Positions 57,556-64,000 of a DNA stretch of 64,000 nucleotides are shown here, piece after piece. The stretch lies in NCBI RefSeq assembly GCF_022179385.1, contig NZ_BPQS01000021.1, forward strand, positions 1 through 64,000. Reading direction: 5' to 3'. The position numbers and the translations under genes are program-made. This DNA is from Methylobacterium longum. Lineage in GTDB: Bacteria > Pseudomonadota > Alphaproteobacteria > Rhizobiales > Beijerinckiaceae. Position 1 is the first letter of the stretch; the number at the start of each line of letters is the position of its first letter. The notes beneath the pieces are model-generated. The model worked only from the letters and a program-made list of their open reading frames with translations, was not told the origin of the DNA and ran no database searches.

Positions 57556-57772
57556 GGGCCGGAGCCGTGCGGGCTCCGGTGGGCGGGGCCTATAGCGGCT
57601 GGCCGGCGAGGGCGCAAGCGGAACCTGCGCACGGCGGGCCGCAACGGGCGGGATCCGCCCCTTTGCGGAGGCGATGGTGCACGCCGGGGAAAAAATGCGC
57701 TATGGGCCTGCCGCTCGGCATCCGGCCGCGCCGCGCGACAGGGCGTCGGCACGCCGCCTCACGCTTCGGGAC

Positions 57773-58816
57773 ATGCGCTACTTCATCGACCACGATCAGG
57801 GTGATTCGATCCGCGGCTGGATCGTGCCGGACAATCCCCTCGCCATCAGCCGAGTCGCGGTCTCCGTCGAGGGACGGCGCGTGGCCGACGTCGCGGCCAG
57901 CCTCACGGACGAGACGTTCAAGCGCAACGGCTGGCACGCGACCGGGCAATGCACCTTCGTGCTGACCGCCGCCGAGGTGCCGGGCCTGCCGAACCTGCCC
58001 CGCGTCGAACTCTACGACGTCGACACCAACGTCCTGATCTATCGCCGCGCGCCGCCCGACGGGCAGGTGCCCCTGCGCGTGATGCTGATCAACACCGGCA
58101 TCGAGCCGGAGACCCTCCTCCAGGCGGCGCTCTTCCCCCATTTCCAGCACTGCTATTTCGGCATCCACAAGCTGCCGGACGAGATCATGACCTGCGTGCT
58201 GACCGGCTCGGCCGCACCCTCGGCCTTCCTGTCGGGCGCCGTGACCATCCCGCGCTACGAGAACTACATGACGCCGGACCTGATGGTCACGGCGATCCTG
58301 CTCCAGGATCCCTACATAGAGACGGCGACCCGCATGCGCTGGCTCAAGGCCCGGGCCGGCGACGCCGCCGATCCCACGCGAAGCTGGCGCCTGGGGCCGC
58401 TGGCCGAGGCCGCGTCCTTCGCGGACGAATACGATTTCGCCGATGCGAAGAGCCTCAAGCGCTTCTTCCGCATGCTGCCGGAGCCGGCCTACCGGCTGCT
58501 CTACAACCCGCTGACCCGCCAGCTCGGGACCCGCATGCCGGAGGACCGGCTGCATCCGGGCAATTCCATCGCCGCGATCGAGATCCTCGCCCGGGTCGGC
58601 ATCGTCGGCCACAAGGCCCGGTTCCCCGCCTTCGCGTCGACCTTGTTCGACCGGCTCGGCATCACGACGCCGATCCCGGCCCTGCCCCCGATCCCACCCG
58701 AGACCCAGGCGCTCGCCCAGCGCCTGAAGACCGTCAAGGCGGTCGAGGAGATGGTCGTGTTCGACGTGGCCATGTCGGATGCCGTGAAGGCCTCGGTCGA
58801 CAAGAGCTGGAGCTGA
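57773..58816 (+). CDS. Uncharacterised protein encoded next to a double glycosyltransferase
   Basis: 347 aa from the ATG at 57773; the frame is open upstream, but that stretch overlaps the tRNA-side spacer and lacks coding style. Residues ~1-90 look like a beta-sandwich (IRGWIVPDNPLAISRVAVSV, TFVLTAAEVPGLPNLPRVEL). The middle part has PHFQHCYFGIHKLPDEIMT, TIPRYENYMTPDLMV and LLQDPYIETATRMRWLKAR. I see no signal peptide, membrane span or nucleotide loop, and do not recognise the family. Its stop lies 2 bases before the GTG of the glycosyltransferase, so the two are co-translated and probably act on the same glycan. Confidence 0.78.
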   Translation: MRYFIDHDQGDSIRGWIVPDNPLAISRVAVSVEGRRVADVAASLTDETFKRNGWHATGQCTFVLTAAEVPGLPNLPRVELYDVDTNVLIYRRAPPDGQVPLRVMLINTGIEPETLLQAALFPHFQHCYFGIHKLPDEIMTCVLTGSAAPSAFLSGAVTIPRYENYMTPDLMVTAILLQDPYIETATRMRWLKARAGDAADPTRSWRLGPLAEAASFADEYDFADAKSLKRFFRMLPEPAYRLLYNPLTRQLGTRMPEDRLHPGNSIAAIEILARVGIVGHKARFPAFASTLFDRLGITTPIPALPPIPPETQALAQRLKTVKAVEEMVVFDVAMSDAVKASVDKSWS

Positions 58817-58818
58817 TC

Positions 58819-60999
58819 GTGCGCGCCACCGACGCGGCCGCCGGGCTCCGCCTGCCCCCGGCGCAGCTCGCCGGCCCCTTGAGCGGCCGGGGCGCCCTGC
58901 CGGTCCGGGCGGGCGCCGACGGGTTGCGCGTCGACCTTCCCGGGCTCGCGGGACGCTGGGTCGAGATCGTCCTGTTCAACGATCCCGCCGACGGCCGGGA
59001 CGCCAATCCCGACCTCAGCCTCGTTGGGCCGGACGGACGCCCGGGGGCGCTGCTGCCCCAGGAGGCACGGGGCGCGGGCGCCTTCGCGTGGATCGGCCGC
59101 CTGCCGGAGGGCACCGCGGCGCTGCGCGTGGCCGATCCGTCCCGGCAGGTCCCCGCCCGGCTGCGCCGGATCGCGGTGCGCCGCCTCGCCCGACCGGTCC
59201 TCGCCCTGCGCGGACTCCTGCGCGAGCCCGCACTGACCGCCCAGGCCCTCGGCTGGCGCATCCTCGGCAAGAAGGTCCGGGCCCGGGGCTTCCTCGGCCG
59301 GGCCCTGCGCCACCGGCGCGTGACCGGCTACGAGGCATGGATCGGCACGAACGCGCTCCGCCGCCCGGAGCGGGACGGGATCGCCGCCGAGATCGCCGCC
59401 TGGCCCGATCCGCCTCTGATCTCCGTGCTGATGCCGGTCCACGATCCCGACCCGAAGGTGCTCAGGGCCGCCCTCGCGTCGCTCAGGGCGCAGCTCTACC
59501 CCCATTGGGAGCTCTGCGTCGTCGACGACGCCTCCACGCGGCCCGCGATCCCGAGGATCCTCTCCGAGGCGGCCGCGGACGATCCGCGCATCCGCGTCCT
59601 CACCCGAGCTGAGAACGGTCACATCGCCCGGGCGACCAACGACGCGCTGGGGCAGGCTCGCGGCGTCCTCTGCGCCTTCATGGACCACGACGACGCGCTG
59701 ACCGAGGATGCCCTCTACGAGGTCGCCCGGGCGCTCCGGCGCGACCCGGACCTCGTGCTGATCTACAGCGACGAGGACAAGATCGACGGGCGCGGGCGCC
59801 GGTTCGACCCGCATTTCAAGGCGGGTTTCGATCGGGAACTGCTCTACGCGCAGAACTACATCAATCACCTCACGGTGGTGCGCACCGCGGCCTTGCGCGC
59901 CGTCGGCGGGTTGCGCCCGGGCTTCGAGGGCAGCCAGGACCACGACCTGCTGCTGCGCCTGACCGCCGGGCTCGACCCGGCGCGCATCCGCCACATCCCG
60001 CGGGTGCTCTACCATTGGCGGGCTGCCCAGGGCTCCGGCACCTTCTCGGACCGGTCGCTGGCCAGGGCCGAGACCGCGCGGCTGCGCGCGCTGGCGGAGG
60101 TCGCCGCGGCCTTCGGCGGTCGGGCCGAGCGCGGTCCCGGCGGCTTCAACCGCCTGATCCGGCCCCTGCCTGAGCCGCCCCCCCGGGTCTCGGTGATCAT
60201 CCCCACCCGGGATCGGGCCGAACTCCTGGCGGTGACCCTCGACGGGCTGCTCGAGGCCACGGCCTATCCCGACATCGAGGTGGTGATCGTCGACAACGAC
60301 AGCCGCGAGCCCGAGACCGCCGCCCTGTTCGCCCGCTACCGGGACGATCCGCGGGTACGCGTCGTCGAGGTGCCCGGCGCCTTCAATTTCTCCGATCTCT
60401 CGAACCGGGGGGCCGCGGCGGCGACCGGGCCGGTGCTCCTGTTCCTCAACAACGACATCGAGGTGCTGGAACCCGCATGGCTCACCGAGCTGGTCCGCCA
60501 GGCGGTGCGGCCGGAGGTCGGCGCCGTCGGGGCCAAGCTCCTCTACCCGGACCGGACCATCCAGCACGGCGGCATCGTGCTGGGGATCGGCGGGGTCGCC
60601 GGGCACAGCCATCTCGGCGTCGCAGATACGGATCCGGGCTATTTCTGCCGCATGGTGATCGCCCACGAGGTCTCGGCGGTGACGGGGGCGTGCCTCGCCA
60701 TGCGGGCGGACGTGTTCGCGCAGGTCGGCGGCTTCGACGCGGTCGACCTGAAGGTCGCCTTCAACGATGTCGACCTCTGCCTGAAGATCCGCCGGGCGGG
60801 CTACCGGATCGTCTGGACGCCGTTCGCCACGCTGATCCATCACGAGTCGAAGAGCCGCGGCGCGGAGGACACCCCCGAGAAGCAGAAGCGCTTCGAGGGT
60901 GAGGTGCTCACCATGCTGGACCGTTGGGGTCCGGAATTGCGGGCAGATCCCTATTACAACATCAACCTGTCGCGGAATTCGGCCCATTACCGGGTGTGA
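58819..60999 (+). CDS. Glycosyltransferase with two GT2 (GT-A) domains
   Basis: 726 aa from the GTG at 58819, preceded by GGAGCTGATC and 2 bases after the previous stop. Residues ~1-190 are a non-catalytic N-terminal region. GT2 domain 1 (~195-425) has LISVLMPVHDPDPKVLRAAL, CVVDDAS and FMDHDDALTEDA (DxD-like), plus YSDEDKIDG. GT2 domain 2 (~455-700) has VSVIIPTRDRAELLAVTLDG, VIVDNDS, LFLNNDIEVLEPAW and VTGACLAMRADVFAQVGGFD. This two-domain layout resembles O-antigen or rhamnan polymerising enzymes (WbbL-like, WsaF/WchA-type chains). The product is not known. Confidence 0.94.
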   Translation: MRATDAAAGLRLPPAQLAGPLSGRGALPVRAGADGLRVDLPGLAGRWVEIVLFNDPADGRDANPDLSLVGPDGRPGALLPQEARGAGAFAWIGRLPEGTAALRVADPSRQVPARLRRIAVRRLARPVLALRGLLREPALTAQALGWRILGKKVRARGFLGRALRHRRVTGYEAWIGTNALRRPERDGIAAEIAAWPDPPLISVLMPVHDPDPKVLRAALASLRAQLYPHWELCVVDDASTRPAIPRILSEAAADDPRIRVLTRAENGHIARATNDALGQARGVLCAFMDHDDALTEDALYEVARALRRDPDLVLIYSDEDKIDGRGRRFDPHFKAGFDRELLYAQNYINHLTVVRTAALRAVGGLRPGFEGSQDHDLLLRLTAGLDPARIRHIPRVLYHWRAAQGSGTFSDRSLARAETARLRALAEVAAAFGGRAERGPGGFNRLIRPLPEPPPRVSVIIPTRDRAELLAVTLDGLLEATAYPDIEVVIVDNDSREPETAALFARYRDDPRVRVVEVPGAFNFSDLSNRGAAAATGPVLLFLNNDIEVLEPAWLTELVRQAVRPEVGAVGAKLLYPDRTIQHGGIVLGIGGVAGHSHLGVADTDPGYFCRMVIAHEVSAVTGACLAMRADVFAQVGGFDAVDLKVAFNDVDLCLKIRRAGYRIVWTPFATLIHHESKSRGAEDTPEKQKRFEGEVLTMLDRWGPELRADPYYNINLSRNSAHYRV

Positions 61000-61169
61000 C
61001 CGGCGCGCGGCCTGCCGCACCGTGGGCTGGACTGCGACCACGCGTTGCCATGCGTGCGTCAGTGGGTGAACTTGCGTCCGGAGCCGGTTGCGATACCTCT
61101 GGACATGCCGCAAGAGGCGGTTCCGGCCAAGGCGTCCCGGCGGGCGCACGGCGAGGGCGACAACCAGAG

Positions 61170-62501
61170 ATGAGTGCGAACACCCCAACGGTCACGGGCC
61201 TCGAGCGCGACGCGCAGCAGGCGATGGGAGACCACAAGGTCCACCCGAACGAGATCGCCATCGGCGTGGTGATCGGGCGCGCGTCCGAGTACTTCGACTT
61301 TTTCGTGTTCGGCATCGCCTGCGTGCTGGTCTTCCCGAAGGTGTTCTTTCCCTTCGTCGACCCGCTCAAGGGCACGCTCTACGCCTTCGCGATCTTCGCC
61401 CTTGCGTTCATCGCCCGGCCGCTCGGCACCGTGATCTTCATGGCGATCGACCGCCGCCACGGACGCAGCGTCAAGCTCACCACCGCCCTGTTCCTGCTCG
61501 GCGCCTCCACGGCGGCCGTCAGCTTCCTGCCGCGCTACGACAGCATCGGCATCTCGGCCGTCTACATCCTGGCGGGCTTCCGCGTGCTGCAGGGCCTCGC
61601 GCTGGGTGGCGCCTGGGACGGGCTCGCCTCGCTGCTCGCCATGAACGCGCCGCGGGAGCGGCGCGGATGGTACGCGATGATCCCGCAGCTCGGCGCGCCG
61701 CTGGGCTTCATGGTGGCGAGCGCCCTGTTCGCGTTCTTCATCGTCAACCTCGACGAGGCCGACTTCATCGACTGGGGCTGGCGCTTCCCGTTCTACTGCG
61801 CCTTCACCATCAACGTGGTCGCCCTGTTCGCCCGGCTGCGCCTCGTCGCCACCGACGAGTTCGCCCGGATGATGGATCTCGACCGGCTGCGCCCGGTCCC
61901 CGCCCTGGAACTGTTCCGCCACCACGCGGGCGACGTGATCCGCGGCGCCTTCGTGCCGCTGGCCGCCTTCGCGCTGTTCCACCTCGTGACGATCTTCCCG
62001 ATCGCGTGGCTGGCGCTGAACAGCACCACCCGCTCGCCCGGCGAGTTCCTGATCGTGCAGTTCTCCGGCGCCATCGTGTGCGCCGGCGCGGTGGCGGCCT
62101 CGGGGCTGATCGCCGACCAGATCGGCCGCCGCAACTGCCTGATCATGAGCGCCTCGCTAATCGGCTTCTTCGCCGTCGGCAGCATCATCGCGCCGCTCCT
62201 GTTCGGCGAGAGCGCCATCGGCCAGACCATCTACGTCACGATCGGCTTCATGCTGCTCGGGTTCGCCTACGGCCAGACCGCGGGCGCGGTGACTGCCCGC
62301 CTGGGCAACCGCTACCGCTACACCGGCGCGGCGCTGACCTCGGACTTCGCGTGGCTCATCGGCGCCGGCTTCGCGCCCCTGGTCGCGCTGTTCCTGTCCC
62401 AGCGCTACGGGCTGGCGATGATCGGGGTCTACCTCCTGTCGGGGGCGGTCTGCACCCTCGCGGCCCTGTATTTCGACCGTTCGGAAATGCGCCAGATGTA
62501 G
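61170..62501 (+). CDS. MFS transporter, metabolite:H+ symporter-like, upstream of cyo
   Basis: 443 aa from the ATG at 61170; the open frame upstream is not coding-like. Twelve spans are visible. EIAIGVVIGRASEYFDFFVF at the N-terminus and FIARPLGTVIFMAIDRRHGR in the loop 2-3 region fit the MHS branch (KgtP/ShiA/ProP type), which imports organic acids or osmolytes with protons. Placement just before cyoA recurs in other alphaproteobacteria, so the substrate may relate to respiratory electron supply, but this is inference. It is separated from cyoA by 108 bp. Confidence 0.9.
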   Translation: MSANTPTVTGLERDAQQAMGDHKVHPNEIAIGVVIGRASEYFDFFVFGIACVLVFPKVFFPFVDPLKGTLYAFAIFALAFIARPLGTVIFMAIDRRHGRSVKLTTALFLLGASTAAVSFLPRYDSIGISAVYILAGFRVLQGLALGGAWDGLASLLAMNAPRERRGWYAMIPQLGAPLGFMVASALFAFFIVNLDEADFIDWGWRFPFYCAFTINVVALFARLRLVATDEFARMMDLDRLRPVPALELFRHHAGDVIRGAFVPLAAFALFHLVTIFPIAWLALNSTTRSPGEFLIVQFSGAIVCAGAVAASGLIADQIGRRNCLIMSASLIGFFAVGSIIAPLLFGESAIGQTIYVTIGFMLLGFAYGQTAGAVTARLGNRYRYTGAALTSDFAWLIGAGFAPLVALFLSQRYGLAMIGVYLLSGAVCTLAALYFDRSEMRQM

Positions 62502-62609
62502 TCGGGCGCGGCGCGGGCTGCGCCGCGCGCGCCGGGCTGACAGGAACGCCGCCTCGCGCGGCACGGCAGAAGCGCCGCGGCAGCGGCATGGGAAAACGAG
62601 ACGCGTGCT

Positions 62610-63839
62610 GTGACCTCTTCGACCGATCGACCGGACAGGACCGACACCGCACGCCCCCGGAGCAATCGCGGGCGGCGCCTCCTGCCGCTCCTCGCCCTGC
62701 CGCTGCTGACGCTGCTGGGCGGTTGCAACTTCGTGGTCATGCATCCGGCCGGCTACGTGGCCGAGCAGCAGCGCAACCTCGTGCTGGCCGCGACCGGGCT
62801 GATGCTCCTGATCATCGTGCCCGTCATCGCCTTCACGCTGATCTTCGCGTGGCGCTACCGGGCCAGCAACGAGGATGCGGTCTACGACCCCGAATGGCAT
62901 CACTCGACGCAGCTCGAGGTGCTGATCTGGACGGCGCCGCTGATGATCATCATCGCGCTGGGCGCGCTGACGTGGATCGGGACCCACACCCTCGATCCGT
63001 TCCGGCCGCTGAGCAAGATCGACACGAAGCGCGACGTCCCGGCCGGCACCGTGCCGCTGGAGGTCGAGGCCATCGCCATGGATTGGAAGTGGCTGTTCCT
63101 CTACCCGCAATACGGGATCGCCACGGTCAACGAGCTCGCCGCGCCGGTGGACCGGCCGATCCGCTTCAAGATCACCGCCACCGACGTGATGAACACGTTC
63201 TACGTGCCGACGCTCGCCGGCATGGTCTACGCGATGCCCGGCATGCAGACGCAGCTCCACGCGGTGGTCAACCGCGAGGGCGCCTCCGAGGGCCGCTCCG
63301 CGCATTACAGCGGTGCCGGCTTCTCCAACATGTTCTTCAAGTTCCACGGCCTGACCAACGACAAGTTCGAGCAGTGGATCGCCAAGGCCAAGGCCGAGGG
63401 CGGAGAACTGAGCCAGGAGGCCTACCTCAAGCTCGAGGAGCCGAGCGAGGCCGAGCCGGCCCGCTACTACAAGTCCTACATGCAGGGCCTGTACGACCGG
63501 ATCATCGGCATGTGCCCCCGGCCCGACCAGATGTGCGTCGGCGAGATGGTGAAGATCGACGCCAAGGGCGGCGCCTCCGGGGCGGAGGCCGAGGCGAACT
63601 ACAAGCGGCTGCAATACGACAACCGCCTCGCCGAGCGCGGCGTCGAGGGGCCGGGCGCCACGGCGCCGGCTTCCGAAACCGGTCCGCACGGCCAGACGCA
63701 GCCCCAGGGCATGAGGCCGCGGCCCGACATGGGCAACCCGGATGTCCGGGAGCAGAAGTCGCCTGACAGCCAGGGCAAGGGCTCCGGCGAGGGCCAGAGC
63801 GAGGGCGGCCAGATCGCGCCCAAGCAGCTGAATCAGTAA
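62610..63839 (+). CDS. cyoA: Cytochrome bo3 ubiquinol oxidase subunit II
   Basis: 409 aa from a GTG at 62610. The lipoprotein signal ends with LLGGC (Cys ~39), so the mature protein is lipid-anchored. Two spans follow (LVLAATGLMLLIIVPVIAFT and APLMIIIALGALTWIG), then the cupredoxin-like domain with IAMDWKWLFLYPQYGIATVN and VMNTFYVPTLAGMVYAMPGM. As in all quinol oxidases, the Cu-A ligands are absent. The C-terminal ~90 residues are a long polar, disordered extension (SQGKGSGEGQSEGG) beyond the usual subunit. The operon continues with cyoB. Confidence 0.96.
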   Translation: MTSSTDRPDRTDTARPRSNRGRRLLPLLALPLLTLLGGCNFVVMHPAGYVAEQQRNLVLAATGLMLLIIVPVIAFTLIFAWRYRASNEDAVYDPEWHHSTQLEVLIWTAPLMIIIALGALTWIGTHTLDPFRPLSKIDTKRDVPAGTVPLEVEAIAMDWKWLFLYPQYGIATVNELAAPVDRPIRFKITATDVMNTFYVPTLAGMVYAMPGMQTQLHAVVNREGASEGRSAHYSGAGFSNMFFKFHGLTNDKFEQWIAKAKAEGGELSQEAYLKLEEPSEAEPARYYKSYMQGLYDRIIGMCPRPDQMCVGEMVKIDAKGGASGAEAEANYKRLQYDNRLAERGVEGPGATAPASETGPHGQTQPQGMRPRPDMGNPDVREQKSPDSQGKGSGEGQSEGGQIAPKQLNQ

Positions 63840-63914
63840 AGCCGCTCTTCATGAGAGCGGAAATCAAGCACAAGACCGGCGGTCGCCGTCGAACCCACTG
63901 AACGGGCCGATCCC

Positions 63915-64000
63915 ATGTTCGCAAATATGGACTTGCAGCAGCTTCTGTTCGGACGCTTCACGATCGAGCAGATCCCCTATCACGAGCCGATCCTGCAGGC
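63915..64000 (+). CDS. cyoB: Cytochrome bo3 ubiquinol oxidase subunit I, N-terminal fragment
   Basis: The ATG at 63915 opens a frame that runs off the right edge; 28 full codons are visible (MFANMDLQQLLFGRFTIEQI, then PYHEPILQ). This is the expected CyoB N-terminus and position, 75 bp after cyoA. The haem and copper ligands lie beyond the window. Confidence 0.85.
   Translation, partial: MFANMDLQQLLFGRFTIEQIPYHEPILQ

Overview
The window is very GC-rich throughout and reads like an alphaproteobacterial chromosome, most likely Methylobacterium or a close relative (Rhizobiales). The reasons are a type-2 short ArgC, a PdhS/PleC-like kinase, many hybrid PAS kinases, a cyo quinol oxidase with an upstream MFS gene, and several possible EcfG-type promoters (GAAC-N16-CGTT). 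This is inferred from gene content; no taxonomic marker was compared. It mixes core genes (argC, rpsI-rplM, rpsD, pgm, tsaD-gpsA, pyrF, cyoAB) with accessory and sensory genes.

Layout. 0-5 kb: a surface-glycan module with an SGNH-fold protein (two catalytic positions substituted), two glycan enzymes carrying discoidin (F5/8-C) domains, and a left-handed beta-helix acyltransferase. 4.6-8.8 kb: argC, rpsI-rplM, a CoA-binding protein and a nucleotide-sugar dehydrogenase. 8.9-16 kb: an M20 amidohydrolase (AbgB-like) diverging from a complete oligopeptide-type ABC transporter with a fused double ATPase. 16-18 kb: small membrane or hypothetical genes and a gene-poor stretch. 18-25 kb: a GAF-PAS hybrid kinase, an alpha/beta hydrolase broken by a one-base deletion, pgm, and a GNAT gene carrying two tandem-repeat arrays. 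25-33.5 kb: rpsD, small genes, the coupled tsaD-GNAT-gpsA operon, a large MHYT-PAS-GGDEF-EAL protein and an EVE-domain gene. 33.5-43 kb: a PdhS-like kinase, a two-subunit molybdenum hydroxylase (isoquinoline oxidoreductase type), a UDG-family protein, pyrF, DUF1330, TetR, SDR and isochorismatase-family genes. 43-57 kb: an accessory zone with a ferritin-like DUF892 protein, a PAS protein, two tandem related hypothetical genes, a methyltransferase flanked by AT-rich DNA, a very large PAS-rich hybrid kinase with Hpt, an acyltransferase-3, a Tyr/Arg/Asp-rich secreted protein and a frameshifted beta-barrel outer-membrane gene. 57.3-57.6 kb: an intact tRNA-Val(GAC) next to a truncated tRNA-Val(GAC) fragment. 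57.7-64 kb: an unrecognised gene coupled to a double-domain GT2 glycosyltransferase, then MFS, cyoA and the start of cyoB.

How the parts may work together. Several loci decorate surface polysaccharide: the discoidin enzymes, the beta-helix acetyltransferase, the sugar dehydrogenase, acyltransferase-3 and the double GT2. Five signalling proteins (two hybrid kinases, a PdhS-like kinase, a GGDEF-EAL protein and a stand-alone PAS protein) suggest dense environmental sensing. The strongest leads are the broken genes, the repeat arrays in and behind the GNAT gene, the tRNA fragment, the discoidin enzymes, the tandem hypothetical pair at 45.2-45.8 kb and the unknown partner of the double glycosyltransferase.
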